DNA of 64,000 bases. Source: an uncultured Lachnospiraceae bacterium (GTDB taxonomy: Bacteria > Bacillota > Clostridia > Lachnospirales > Lachnospiraceae). The position numbers and the translations under genes are program-made. The stretch is taken from positions 1 through 64,000 of the forward strand of contig CADBPM010000110.1 in NCBI GenBank assembly GCA_902796595.1. Direction: 5' to 3'. The notes beneath the pieces were generated by a model that ran no database searches, was not told the DNA's origin, and worked only from the letters and a program-made list of their open reading frames with translations. Below are positions 35,721 to 44,511 of this stretch, piece by piece (position 1 is the stretch's first letter; each line of letters starts with the position of its first letter).

Positions 35721-36932
35721 TCAATCATACATTGCTTCAAGATTGGCTCTTACAGACTTTATGAAGTCTTCTGTGCCAAGTTCGGTAACGTTTCTGCTTG
35801 TAGTTATAAGAGCAAGGTCCTTTGTCATTTTACCTGATTCTACAGTTTTTATCGTTGCTTTTCTGAGATTTTCACCAAAAGTTATAAGGTTAGGGAGCTT
35901 GTCGAGTTCACCTCTCTTTATAAAAGCACCTGCCCATGCAAATATAGTGGCTATTGAATTGGTTGAGGTAGCCTCTCCATTAAGGTGCTTGTAGTAATGG
36001 CGCTGTACAGTTCCATGGGCTGCTTCATATTCCCATGCACCCTTTGGTGATACAAGGACAGAGGTCATCATGGAAAGAGAGCCAAAGGCCGTGGCAAGCA
36101 TATCACTCATAACGTCACCGTCATAGTTCTTACATGCCCAGATAAAGCCGCCTTCAGAGCGGATAACTCTTGCAACAGCATCATCTATAAGCGTGTAGAA
36201 ATAGGTTATTCCCGCCTCGCTGAACTTTTTATGGTATTCTTTATCATATATTTCCTGAAAAATATCTTTGAAGGTATGGTCGTATTTTTTTGAAATGGTA
36301 TCCTTACTTGCAAACCAGAGGTCTTGCTTAAGTTCGAGAGCGTAGTCAAAGCAGGCATGGGCAAAGCTTTCTATTGAGCTGTTCAGGTTGTGCATGCCTT
36401 GGATCACACCCGGACCATCAAATTCGTGAATAGTTTCACTTGATTTTGTGCCGTCTTCACCTGTAAAAACAAGTTCTGCCTTGCCCTTGCCAGGTACCTT
36501 CATTTCAACCGCCTTATATACATCACCGTAGGCGTGACGGGCAATGGTTATAGGCTTTTTCCATGTGCGGACATAAGGCTCAATGCCCTTTACAAGGATA
36601 GGAGCCCTGAAGACGGTGCCGTCCAGGATGGCTCTGATCGTGCCGTTTGGACTTTTCCACATTTCTTTTAGGTCATATTCTTTGACTCTTGCAGCGTTTG
36701 GAGTTATAGTGGCGCATTTTACAGCAACACCATATTTAAGAGTGGCATTTGCACTGTCCACTGTGACCTGATCATTGGTCTTGTCCCTATATGGGAGTCC
36801 TAAATCGTAGTATTCGCTCTTAAGGTCTACGAAAGGATTTATCAGTTCATCTTTTATCATCTGCCAGATTATTCTGGTCATTTCGTCTCCATCCATTTCA
36901 ACAAGGGGGGTAGTCATTTGTATTTTTTCCAT
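35721..36932 (-). CDS. icd: Isocitrate dehydrogenase, NADP-type, eukaryote-like subfamily
   Basis: Oxidative decarboxylation of isocitrate to 2-oxoglutarate. 403 residues. The start [17 protein letters not shown] and the substrate segment [16 protein letters not shown] are those of the eukaryote-like (subfamily II) IDH. The late [11 protein letters not shown] provides the NADP-contacting residues. ATG 36932 has AGGAGAG 8 bases upstream. Together with the citrate-synthase-like gene at 18504 it gives two of three steps from oxaloacetate to 2-oxoglutarate; no aconitase is in the window. proC follows on the same transcript. Confidence 0.95.
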   Translation of the reverse strand: MEKIQMTTPLVEMDGDEMTRIIWQMIKDELINPFVDLKSEYYDLGLPYRDKTNDQVTVDSANATLKYGVAVKCATITPNAARVKEYDLKEMWKSPNGTIRAILDGTVFRAPILVKGIEPYVRTWKKPITIARHAYGDVYKAVEMKVPGKGKAELVFTGEDGTKSSETIHEFDGPGVIQGMHNLNSSIESFAHACFDYALELKQDLWFASKDTISKKYDHTFKDIFQEIYDKEYHKKFSEAGITYFYTLIDDAVARVIRSEGGFIWACKNYDGDVMSDMLATAFGSLSMMTSVLVSPKGAWEYEAAHGTVQRHYYKHLNGEATSTNSIATIFAWAGAFIKRGELDKLPNLITFGENLRKATIKTVESGKMTKDLALITTSRNVTELGTEDFIKSVRANLEAMYD

Positions 36933-37076
36933 GCGAATCTCTCCTTTTTCTTAAATCTTTTGTTGTTTATTGTATCATCTGGATATGTCGGATGATATAA
37001 TTTTAAGTGTAACACATTGAGAATAGATTTGAAAGTTGAAATAACATCTATGCTATATGAGAATAGCAGCAAAAAT

Positions 37077-37105
37077 TTGATTATAAATCTTTTTTTTGGT
37101 ATCAT
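37077..37105 (+). promoter_or_regulatory. Promoter of the GNAT-trmO pair
   Basis: TTGATT (37077-37082), 17 bases, TATCAT (37100-37105), about 35 bases upstream of ATG 37140. Confidence 0.55.
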
Positions 37106-37139
37106 TGATAGGAAATTTTAAGAAGGGAAAGATGAAAAT

Positions 37140-37610
37140 ATGAAAATTCGTAATGCAGAGCGAAAGGATATAGACAAGCTTTTGAAGCTTTTGTCTGAGG
37201 TGTTGGAAATCCATGCGCAGATAAGACCGGATATCTTTGTTTCTGGAACGAGTAAGTATACAAGAGAAGAGCTTGAAAGCATGGTAGATGATGCGAACTG
37301 CCTTATTTATGTGGCGGCAGATGATAATGATGAGGTAATAGGGTATGCTTTCTGTCTCATAAGGAAACCGCAATTTACCAACAATATGGTGCAGCATTGC
37401 AACTTGTTTGTAGACGATCTTTGTGTTGAAGCAGGACATAGAGGACAGCATATAGGTGAAAAGCTTCTTGACTACGTTAAAGCTGAAGCAAGGAGAATGG
37501 GGTGCTATGAAGTCACACTTGCTGTCTGGGCAGGAAATGATAGGGCTGAAGGCTTTTATGACAGGATGGGTTTCAAGACAAAAGAGAGGATAATGGAGTA
37601 TATTTTGTAA
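37140..37610 (+). CDS. GNAT-family N-acetyltransferase
   Basis: 156 residues. The acetyl-CoA binding motif A reads VEAGHRGQHIGEKLLDYV, and the C-terminal strand pattern ending NDRAEGFYDRMGF is typical. The acceptor is not predictable; motif order resembles the RimI/AAC branch. AAGAAGGGAAAG lies ahead of ATG 37140. The stop codon is directly adjacent to the trmO start, so the two are co-translated. Confidence 0.85.
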   Translation: MKIRNAERKDIDKLLKLLSEVLEIHAQIRPDIFVSGTSKYTREELESMVDDANCLIYVAADDNDEVIGYAFCLIRKPQFTNNMVQHCNLFVDDLCVEAGHRGQHIGEKLLDYVKAEARRMGCYEVTLAVWAGNDRAEGFYDRMGFKTKERIMEYIL

Positions 37611-38288
37611 ATGAACATTGAGCCGATTGCAAAAATATATACTGACTTTGATGATAAATTTGGGATTCCAAGGCAGAGCGGGTTGGTGCCGGAGCTTAGG
37701 GCAAAGATTGTATTTGAACCAGCCTACAGAAATCCGGACGCGCTTAAGGGACTAGAGGGTTTCTCATACCTTTGGCTTATATGGGAGTTTTCCAAAACTC
37801 ATACAGATAGCTTTAAGGCGAGTGTCAGACCGCCAAGGGTTGGCGGAAATGGACACATGGGCGTATTTGCTACAAGAAGCCCCTACAGACCGAATTCTTT
37901 GGGCTTATCTTCTGTGAAACTACTAAATGTAGTTACTGGGTCTGATGAAGGACCGATTCTCATAGTCGGGGGAGCGGATATACTTTCAGGGACTCCTATA
38001 TATGATATAAAGCCATATTTACCTTATGCGGACAGTCATCCGGATGCGCTTTCAGGATTCGCAGGGGAGATAGGCGACTACAGACTTGAGGTTATTTTTG
38101 AAAATGAAGGAGAACTTGCAAAACTTCCGCCTGAATTACAGAAATCGTTAATTGGAGTGCTTGCGGAAGACCCTCGCCCTTCCTATCAAAAAGGAGATCA
38201 GGAGAGGATATATGGCATATCTTTTGCTGGTTTTGAGGTGAAATTTAAGGTTGTTGACAGACAACTTCAAGTTGTGTCTGTTGAGTGA
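37611..38288 (+). CDS. trmO: tRNA (N6-threonylcarbamoyladenosine37-N6)-methyltransferase
   Basis: 225 residues of the TsaA/YaeB/TrmO family, which methylates t6A37 of certain tRNAs with S-adenosylmethionine. Visible markers are FGIPRQSGLVPE, GFSYLWLIWEF, PPRVGGN, GVFATRSPYRPNSLGLS and DIKPYLPYADS. The C-terminal segment AEDPRPSYQKGD is also typical. ATG 37611 follows the GNAT stop without a gap. A 103-bp repeat begins 7 bases after the stop. Confidence 0.92.
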   Translation: MNIEPIAKIYTDFDDKFGIPRQSGLVPELRAKIVFEPAYRNPDALKGLEGFSYLWLIWEFSKTHTDSFKASVRPPRVGGNGHMGVFATRSPYRPNSLGLSSVKLLNVVTGSDEGPILIVGGADILSGTPIYDIKPYLPYADSHPDALSGFAGEIGDYRLEVIFENEGELAKLPPELQKSLIGVLAEDPRPSYQKGDQERIYGISFAGFEVKFKVVDRQLQVVSVE

Positions 38289-38294
38289 TACAAC

Positions 38295-38397
38295 GTAGCG
38301 TAAACGAAATAAATAATTTCGTTTACGCTAAACGTCGCCGAGAATTATTGCTGGATAGAGCAAGCTTTATCCGCAATTATTTTCTTCACTTACTATA
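38295..38397 (-). repeat. 103-bp intergenic repeat, copy B (inverted relative to copy A)
   Basis: Reverse complement of 15181-15283 with about nine differences. The 15-bp hairpin TAGCGTAAACGAAAT / ATTTCGTTTACGCTA (38297-38331) is perfect here. The other hairpin uses GGATA-AGC / GCTCTATCC flanked by ATTGC/GCAAT. It lies between trmO and nrdD and is not part of any reading frame. Confidence 0.8.
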
Positions 38398-38460
38398 AAT
38401 TCAAGAAAAATTAAGATATATTGTATTTTAAAGAGAACGAGGATGAGTTCATTTTCCCCC

Positions 38461-38489
38461 TTTACAAATTTTTTTGCCTGTGCTATGCT
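38461..38489 (+). promoter_or_regulatory. Putative promoter of the nrdD leader
   Basis: TTTACA (38461-38466), 17 bases, TATGCT (38484-38489). Transcription from here would give a leader of roughly 300 bases before nrdD. Confidence 0.5.
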
Positions 38490-38494
38490 AATAC

Positions 38495-38790
38495 AAGATA
38501 TAGTGGTGGAATACTTCTGACTACCACCATATATTGCAAATAGTCAAACTTGATGCTTTTTACATTTAAGTTGTTAGACTATTTATACAGCACAAAAAGG
38601 TACTTGACATGGCGCGTTTATGGTGGCTTCAACACCATAAACGACAAAGTAAACTTTTTGAATAGTCAGAAAATTCTAAACTTAAAAAGCCATCTTCAGT
38701 GAAGCAGTCAGCAGTCTTTTTTGGAGAGATGTTTTACTGCAGACCATAGTTCTTATGGGTATCTGAGAATCGGGCTTTCAATATTAAAAG
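38495..38790 (+). ncRNA. Structured nrdD leader, possible regulatory RNA
   Basis: Three helices are visible. P1: TGGTGG (38504-38509) with CCACCA (38524-38529). P2: AAATAGTC (38538-38545) with GACTATTT (38577-38584), plus AACTT/AAGTT. P3: an extended stem from AAAAAGG-TACTT (38594-38605) to AAGTA-AA-CTTTTT (38647-38659), with a perfect inner GTTTATGGTG/CACCATAAAC hairpin. A second AATAGTC at 38661-38667 can also pair with GACTATT, so P2 has a rival. I do not recognise a known riboswitch class. No ribosome-bound gene is seen in this 514-base gap. Confidence 0.45.
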
Positions 38791-38802
38791 GGGTGTGTAG
38801 AA

Positions 38803-41049
38803 TTGAAAATCATTAAGCGTAGCGGTAAAGAAGATATCTTTAATGGCGAAAAGATAATTGTTGCCGTGACCAAAGCAAACGCAGAAGTCCCTGAAGATCA
38901 GAGACTTTCAGATGAGGAGATCAAAGGAATTGAGGCAAGAGTTGAGCATATCTGCGAGACAGCGGGTAGAGCTCTTTCTGTTGAGGAAATTCAAGACAGC
39001 GTTGAAAATGAGATAATGGAGACCGGCAACCATGATGTTGCAAGAAAGTACATTACCTACAGATATAAGCGTGCACTTGTTCGTAAGGCAAATTCTACAG
39101 ATGACCAGATCCTTTCACTTATCGAACGTGATAACGAAGAGGTTAAACAGGAAAATTCCAATAAGAACCCTGTAGTAAACAGTGTCCAGCGTGATTACAT
39201 GGCTGGTGAGGTAAGCAAGGACATTTCAAAGAGAATGCTCCTTCCGGAAGATATCGTAAAGGCTCATGACGAGGGTATAATCCATTTCCACGATATGGAC
39301 TATTATGCTCAGCACATGCACAACTGCTGCCTTGTCAACCTTGAAGACATGCTTCAGAACGGCACTGTGATTTCTGAAACACTTATCGAGCGTCCACATT
39401 CATTTGCTACAGCATGCAATATCGCTACTCAGGCTATCGCTCAGATCGCATCCAACCAGTACGGCGGTCAGAGTATCACACTTTCACATCTTGTACCATT
39501 TGTACAGGTTTCTCGTGAGAAGTACCGTAAGGCGGTTACAAAAGAGTTTGCCGAGGCAGGACTTGAACTTGATACTGAAAAGATCGATCAGATCGCAGAG
39601 ATGCGTGTGCGTGATGAGGTAAAGCGCGGTGTTCAGGTTATCCAGTATCAGGTCATAACACTTATGACGACAAACGGACAGGCACCATTTATAACTGTAT
39701 TCATGTACCTTGACGAAGTGCCTGAAGGGCAGACCAGAGACGACCTTGCAATGGTTATCGAGGAAATGTTAAAGCAGAGAATGCAGGGCGTTAAAAATGA
39801 AAAGGGTGTGTGGATCACTCCCGCCTTCCCTAAGCTTATTTATGTACTTGATGAAGATAATATCAGCAAGGACAGCAAGTATTTCTATCTGACAGAACTT
39901 GCTGCTGAATGTACAGCAAAGCGTATGGTCCCTGATTACATTTCTGCAAAGATGATGAAGAGGGATAAGGGCGATGTTTACCCATGTATGGGGTGCAGAA
40001 GTTTCCTTACACCTGACCGCTTTACAGACAACAGGGTTGGAAATATTGCTTATGCGAAGAATTATGATAAAAAGAAGCATAAGTATTATGGACGTTTCAA
40101 CCAGGGTGTCGTAACCATAAATCTTGTTGATGTAGCATGTTCAAGTAATGGCGATGAGGAAGAGTTCTGGAAGATCCTTGATGAAAGACTTGAACTCTGT
40201 CACAAGGCTTTAAGATGCCGCCACGAGAGACTTCTTGGTACGCCTTCAGATGCTGCTCCTATCCTTTGGCAGTATGGTGCTCTTGCAAGACTTAAGAAGG
40301 GCGAGACTATAGACAAGCTTTTATTTGACGGATATTCAACAATTTCACTTGGCTATGCAGGACTTTATGAAATGACGCTTTATATGAAGGGAGTCAGCCA
40401 TACGGACCCTACCGGAAAGCCATTTGCACTTGCAGTTATGCAGAAGCTTAATGATAAGTGCGCTGAATGGAAGAAGAGCGAGAATATTGATTATTCTGTA
40501 TACGGCACACCTCTTGAATCAACTACATATAAGTTTGCAAAGTGCTTACAGAAGCGTTTTGGCAAGATCAAGGATGTGACTGACCACAATTATATAACCA
40601 ATTCTTACCATGTAAATGTAAGAGAGAATATTGATGCGTTTGATAAGCTTGGTTTTGAGTCAGAGTTCCAGAGACTTTCACCGGGCGGTGCTATAAGTTA
40701 TGTGGAAGTTCCAGCCATGACATCAAACATCCCTGCAGTTATTTCTATAATGCAGTACATTTACGACAATATCATGTATGCGGAACTCAATACAAAGTCT
40801 GACTATTGCCAGTGCTGCGGTTACAATGGAGAAATTCAGATAGTTGCGGATGATGATGGAAAGCTTGTATGGGAATGTCCAAACTGCGGCAACAGAGATC
40901 AGAACAAGATGAACGTTGCCCGACGTACCTGTGGCTACATTGGAACACAGTTCTGGAATCAGGGTCGTACCCAGGAGATTAAGGACAGAGTCCTTCATAC
41001 CTCAGAAGCAGTAGTGAATGGTGTAACAACCAAAATAAGACCTATGTAA
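38803..41049 (+). CDS. nrdD: Anaerobic (class III) ribonucleoside-triphosphate reductase
   Basis: Makes deoxyribonucleotides from ribonucleoside triphosphates with a glycyl radical. The N-terminal ATP-cone (about 1-90) begins KIIKRSGKEDIFNGEKI. The catalytic barrel contains HFHDMDYY-like and MGCRSFLTP regions. The C-terminus has a zinc site with CQCCG and CPNCG and the radical-glycine loop RRTCGYIG. 748 residues is normal. The start is TTG 38803 with AAGGGG upstream. The activase gene nrdG lies 2.7 kb downstream, separated by three unrelated genes. Confidence 0.96.
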   Translation: MKIIKRSGKEDIFNGEKIIVAVTKANAEVPEDQRLSDEEIKGIEARVEHICETAGRALSVEEIQDSVENEIMETGNHDVARKYITYRYKRALVRKANSTDDQILSLIERDNEEVKQENSNKNPVVNSVQRDYMAGEVSKDISKRMLLPEDIVKAHDEGIIHFHDMDYYAQHMHNCCLVNLEDMLQNGTVISETLIERPHSFATACNIATQAIAQIASNQYGGQSITLSHLVPFVQVSREKYRKAVTKEFAEAGLELDTEKIDQIAEMRVRDEVKRGVQVIQYQVITLMTTNGQAPFITVFMYLDEVPEGQTRDDLAMVIEEMLKQRMQGVKNEKGVWITPAFPKLIYVLDEDNISKDSKYFYLTELAAECTAKRMVPDYISAKMMKRDKGDVYPCMGCRSFLTPDRFTDNRVGNIAYAKNYDKKKHKYYGRFNQGVVTINLVDVACSSNGDEEEFWKILDERLELCHKALRCRHERLLGTPSDAAPILWQYGALARLKKGETIDKLLFDGYSTISLGYAGLYEMTLYMKGVSHTDPTGKPFALAVMQKLNDKCAEWKKSENIDYSVYGTPLESTTYKFAKCLQKRFGKIKDVTDHNYITNSYHVNVRENIDAFDKLGFESEFQRLSPGGAISYVEVPAMTSNIPAVISIMQYIYDNIMYAELNTKSDYCQCCGYNGEIQIVADDDGKLVWECPNCGNRDQNKMNVARRTCGYIGTQFWNQGRTQEIKDRVLHTSEAVVNGVTTKIRPM

Positions 41050-41056
41050 TACGATA

Positions 41057-41087
41057 AAACCCCTGCCTTTTTCTCAGGCAGGGGTTT
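41057..41087 (+). terminator. Intrinsic terminator of nrdD
   Basis: AAACCCCTGCC (41057-41067) pairs perfectly with GGCAGGGGTTT (41077-41087) around a 9-base loop. Confidence 0.8.
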
Positions 41088-41141
41088 ATGTGTAAAGACC
41101 TTTTGATAGAAAGCAATCAAATTGACATTTTTGAACTTAAT

Positions 41142-41182
41142 ATGCTCTGCAAATATACGGTTTGTAGGGCATTTTTATTTTT
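41142..41182 (+). terminator. Second terminator-like hairpin in the nrdD-NUDIX gap
   Basis: ATGCTCTGCAAA (41142-41153) pairs with TTTGTAGGGCAT (41161-41172) through two G-U pairs, followed by TTTTATTTTT. It is 55 bases after the nrdD terminator and could end a very short transcript or back up the first one. The rest of the 282-base gap shows no gene. Confidence 0.55.
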
Positions 41183-41331
41183 ACACAATAAGCCCATGAT
41201 AAGCAGCAAAAGACTTTAGCCCTTATCTGTGGTTTACAAATGCCGCCATGTGGTATAAACTTAATATAATTAAAGATGATTATTACAGGAAATGTGGCAG
41301 AGGTTTGACCGCAGGAAAGTGAGGCTTAGGT

Positions 41332-41751
41332 ATGAGAGCAGAAAGATCGTGTGGAGGGGTAGTTCTAAGAGAAAATGATGATGGCTGTGAGTGTCTTCTT
41401 ATAAGGCAGATTGGCGGTGACTGGGGTTTTCCCAAAGGGCATATTGAAAAGGGTGAAAGTGAACTGGAGACAGCCGCAAGGGAGATAAAAGAGGAAACGG
41501 GGATAGTTGCTGAACTTGACCCTGAGTTTAAAAGCGAGATAATGTACCATTTGACTCCTAATATAGTAAAAAATGTGGTTTATTTTCTTGGAACTAAGCC
41601 ACAGGGAGCTGAACGACCTCAGGAAGCAGAGATTATGGAAGTGAAGTGGGCAAAATTAGAAGAGGCAGAGCAGCTTATTACTTATGAACAGGTTAAAAAT
41701 GTGATGAGAGAAGCGGTGAACTATTATAGAAAGATAAGTATTAAGGGTTGA
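41332..41751 (+). CDS. NUDIX hydrolase, Ap4A-pyrophosphatase-like
   Basis: 139 residues. The NUDIX box is complete: G-HIEKG-E, then RE and EETGI (GX5EX7REUXEEXGU). The N-terminus SCGGVVLRE and the proline-containing WGFPKGH resemble diadenosine tetraphosphate hydrolases. Substrate assignment is by resemblance only. It is a separate unit between nrdD and the ABC exporter, whose promoter overlaps the end of this gene. Confidence 0.85.
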   Translation: MRAERSCGGVVLRENDDGCECLLIRQIGGDWGFPKGHIEKGESELETAAREIKEETGIVAELDPEFKSEIMYHLTPNIVKNVVYFLGTKPQGAERPQEAEIMEVKWAKLEEAEQLITYEQVKNVMREAVNYYRKISIKG

Positions 41752-41776
41752 CAGTACAGCTCAATTATTGTATAAA
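41748..41776 (+). promoter_or_regulatory. Strong sigma-A-type promoter of the ABC exporter
   Basis: Consensus TTGACA (41748-41753), 17 bases, TATAAA (41771-41776), 34 bases upstream of ATG 41810. The -35 overlaps the NUDIX stop codon. Confidence 0.8.
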
Positions 41777-41809
41777 AAATGAAACTAATTTCAAAAAGGA
41801 GATTGAGAC

Positions 41810-42595
41810 ATGAATGAAAGAACTGCCCTGTCAGCAGAGCACCTTGTGAAAAAGTTCAAGGTTTCGAAAAAGCAGCAGAAGATTAATAAGTCAGATGTAA
41901 AGGAAATCACAGCTGTAAATGATCTCTCTGTTGAGCTTAACAAAGGGGAGATTTATTGCCTTCTTGGAACCAACGGTGCAGGAAAGACTACGACACTTCG
42001 TATGCTTTCTACGCTCCTACGACCTACTGAGGGTGATATCCACATAGGTGAGGACAGCCTTTGGAAGGATGAGAACAAAAGTCGCAGCAAGATTGGTTTT
42101 CTTACGGGCGAGCTTAAGCTTGATGATGCCTATACGCCGGAGTATCTTTTTTCTTATTTTGGCAAGCTCTATAAGCTTTCCGATGAAAAGATAAAAGAAA
42201 GAAGAGATGAACTTTTCGCCGAATTTGGCATAGATAAATATGCCGAAGTCATGGTGAAGGACCTTTCAACCGGAATGAAGCAGAAGGTAAGCATTGCTAT
42301 AGCCCTGATACATGATCCGGAGATAATCATTTTCGACGAGCCTACCAATGGTCTTGATATCATAGCGAGCAGGGAAGTTGTAAATATCCTGAAACAGCAG
42401 AAGGAACGCGGAAAGTGCGTTATCGTTTCAACTCATATTTTTGACATCGTCACAAAACTTGCGGACAGAGTTGGCATTATGCACAATGGAAAGCTGCTTG
42501 CAAGTGATGAGTATAGTGTGCTTACTGCTGATTGTGATATTGAAGACGCCTTCTTTAAGGCAATCAATGAGTCAAAAGAAGGAGAGAAGGCATGA
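41810..42595 (+). CDS. ABC transporter ATP-binding protein, NatA-like
   Basis: 261 residues. Walker A is GTNGAGKTT, the signature LSTGMKQK and Walker B IIIFDEPTNGLD, followed by the His switch VSTHI. An insertion of basic residues (about 15-33) between the first strands is notable. It pairs with the ABC-2 permease that starts at 42592 with a 4-base overlap. The pair resembles NatAB sodium exporters, but other efflux substrates are equally possible. AAAGGAG precedes the ATG. Confidence 0.88.
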   Translation: MNERTALSAEHLVKKFKVSKKQQKINKSDVKEITAVNDLSVELNKGEIYCLLGTNGAGKTTTLRMLSTLLRPTEGDIHIGEDSLWKDENKSRSKIGFLTGELKLDDAYTPEYLFSYFGKLYKLSDEKIKERRDELFAEFGIDKYAEVMVKDLSTGMKQKVSIAIALIHDPEIIIFDEPTNGLDIIASREVVNILKQQKERGKCVIVSTHIFDIVTKLADRVGIMHNGKLLASDEYSVLTADCDIEDAFFKAINESKEGEKA

Positions 42596-43710
42596 GCGAT
42601 ATTTTAACCATTGTAAAGAAGGAATTATATAAATACTGGGTAAATAAGAGAACTCTTTTCACAGTTGTTCTTTTTCCGGGTCTTATGATTTACGTTATGT
42701 ACAGTCTTATGGGAAGCTTTGCGGGCGATGCAATCAAAGGAATGGTCGGCTCTCCGGTGGTATACGCAGTGAATGCACCCCAGACTTATGTTGAGGCGTT
42801 TAAGGCATCCGGAATAGAGGTAAGAGAAACCGGAAATAAGGATGAAGCTTTAAATAAAGTCAAGTCGGAGGACAGTTCATCGGCATTTATTTTTGATAAA
42901 AGTGATAGAGGTATAAATATCACTGCATATTACGATTCGGAGAAAACGGCATCTGCAGGCGGTCTTTCCACTGCTCAGTCTATAATAACTGATGTCTCTA
43001 TGCAGATTGCAGGCGTGAATGTGACTGTAGAGGATATAGGTGAAAAGAAGACAAATCCGGGCATGGCGATCATGGTTAAAATGCTTCCTTTCCTTATCCT
43101 TATGCTTCTTTTCTCTTCAAGCATGTCACTTGCGGCAGAATCTATTGCGGGTGAACGTGAAAGAGGAACTTTTGCAACACTTATGATGACTCCTGTAAAG
43201 AGGACAAGCATTGCATACGGCAAGGTCATTTCTTTAAGTGTAATGGGTATTCTTTCCGGAACAGTGAGTTTTCTTGGTATAGTCCTTTCTATACCGAAAC
43301 TTATGGCGATGGGAGAAGACGCCGAGCTTAAGATAGAGATTTCACCGGCGGGCTACCTTGTACTTTTTCTTGATGTCATACTTATAGTTTTACTTGTTAT
43401 GGCAGTGATGGCACTTGTTTCCTGTCTTGCCAAGACCGCAAAGGAAGCGGGAACAATGTTGTCTCCATTTACAATAGTCGGTGCTATGGTAGGAATTTTA
43501 TCTATACTTGAGAATGGCGCAGCAGTGCCTGTTTACAAGTATTTTATTCCTGTATACAACAATGTTCTTGTCATGACCGGAGCTCTTGATGGGAAAATTG
43601 ATATTTCAGGGCTTCTTATAACTGCAGGCGTTGATATAGCTGTCACAGTTGCTCTTGTTTTATCAATGGGCAAAATGTTTAAGAGCGAGAAATTTATCTT
43701 TTTGAGTTAA
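42592..43710 (+). CDS. ABC-2 type permease, NatB-like
   Basis: 372 residues. One N-terminal membrane span (about 20-42), a large extracytoplasmic loop (about 45-160), then five or so further spans between 165 and 365. This is the usual plan of NatB/YhgE-type ABC-2 permeases. The ESIAGERERGTF phrase after the second span is a coupling-helix motif shared by the family. Translationally coupled to the ATPase gene upstream. It precedes nrdG by 18 bases, so nrdG may ride on this transcript. Confidence 0.87.
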   Translation: MSDILTIVKKELYKYWVNKRTLFTVVLFPGLMIYVMYSLMGSFAGDAIKGMVGSPVVYAVNAPQTYVEAFKASGIEVRETGNKDEALNKVKSEDSSSAFIFDKSDRGINITAYYDSEKTASAGGLSTAQSIITDVSMQIAGVNVTVEDIGEKKTNPGMAIMVKMLPFLILMLLFSSSMSLAAESIAGERERGTFATLMMTPVKRTSIAYGKVISLSVMGILSGTVSFLGIVLSIPKLMAMGEDAELKIEISPAGYLVLFLDVILIVLLVMAVMALVSCLAKTAKEAGTMLSPFTIVGAMVGILSILENGAAVPVYKYFIPVYNNVLVMTGALDGKIDISGLLITAGVDIAVTVALVLSMGKMFKSEKFIFLS

Positions 43711-43728
43711 TGATTTAGTGGAGTTTTT

Positions 43729-44256
43729 ATGCATTACGGACAGATTTTTAAGGCAGATACGGCAAATGGTGTAGGAATGAGAGTAAGCCTCTTTGTCTCA
43801 GGTTGTACAAACCATTGCGAAGGGTGTTTTCAGCCTGAAACGTGGGATTTCAACTACGGACTTCCTTACACCAAAGAAACAGAGGATTTAATTGTAAATG
43901 AGGTGGCAAAGCCTTTTTATGAGGGTCTTACTGTACTTGGCGGAGAGCCGATGGAGCCGGAAAACCAGGAAGAGGTCATGAAACTTGTAAAAAGGGTAAG
44001 AAAAGAAGCACCCGAAAAGACTATATGGATCTATTCGGGTTTTACTTACGAAAAAGATCTTTATAAGGGCTGCCGTAAATACACTGAATTCACAGATGGT
44101 ATTCTTGATAATATTGATATCATGGTGGATGGAAAATTTGTCCTTGCTCAAAAGAATATCACTTTAAATTTCAGGGGTTCCGAAAATCAGAGGATAATTG
44201 ATATGAAGGCAACGAGAGAAAAAGGTGAGGTTGTTTTATCCCCTTTGAACGACTGA
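43729..44256 (+). CDS. nrdG: Anaerobic ribonucleotide reductase activating protein (radical SAM)
   Basis: 175 residues. The radical SAM CxxxCxxC is CTNHCEGC, followed by QPETWDF and the GGEPM motif. It installs the glycyl radical on NrdD using S-adenosylmethionine and a 4Fe-4S cluster. Length and the C-terminal IDGKFV-like region (IMVDGKFV) are normal. It lies 18 bases after the ABC permease and is separated from nrdD by the NUDIX and ABC genes. A strong terminator follows. Confidence 0.94.
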   Translation: MHYGQIFKADTANGVGMRVSLFVSGCTNHCEGCFQPETWDFNYGLPYTKETEDLIVNEVAKPFYEGLTVLGGEPMEPENQEEVMKLVKRVRKEAPEKTIWIYSGFTYEKDLYKGCRKYTEFTDGILDNIDIMVDGKFVLAQKNITLNFRGSENQRIIDMKATREKGEVVLSPLND

Positions 44257-44343
44257 GAAATCATTGAAACTTACAATAATTGTAATTATTTCACAAAAAT
44301 CTATTTTTTTCGTTGAAATGCATAATTTAAGAGTTCTAAATTC

Positions 44344-44376
44344 TACGCATCCGTCAATAGACGGGTGCGTATTTTT
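44344..44376 (+). terminator. Intrinsic terminator of nrdG
   Basis: TACGCATCCGTC (44344-44355) pairs with GACGGGTGCGTA (44360-44371), one G-U pair, loop AATA, then TTTTT. The remaining gap to 44511 is AT-rich and holds an AAGGAGG ribosome binding site. Confidence 0.9.
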
Positions 44377-44511
44377 ATGTTAAGATAATGCCTGTTTGTT
44401 ACAGGGGTCTGAAAAAGAAATCATTATGAATTAAATCTATGCATAATCCGTTCGGATATTCATTGCAAAGCAGACCTATTCTATAGTTCTTGTTCAAGGA
44501 GGATATGATCC

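Noticed and set aside
36583-36771. Plus-strand open frames inside icd and other genes
   Set aside because: They are antisense shadows of well-identified genes with no ribosome binding site or family match.
38495-38790. 6S RNA, SRP RNA or tmRNA in the nrdD leader
   Set aside because: None of the conserved cores (long bulged 6S duplex, SRP GGAA tetraloop helix, tmRNA tRNA-like ends) is visible.
41092-41331. Small RNA gene between the two terminators after nrdD
   Set aside because: A TTGACA occurs at 41122 but no -10 box at proper distance; the second hairpin alone does not support a gene.
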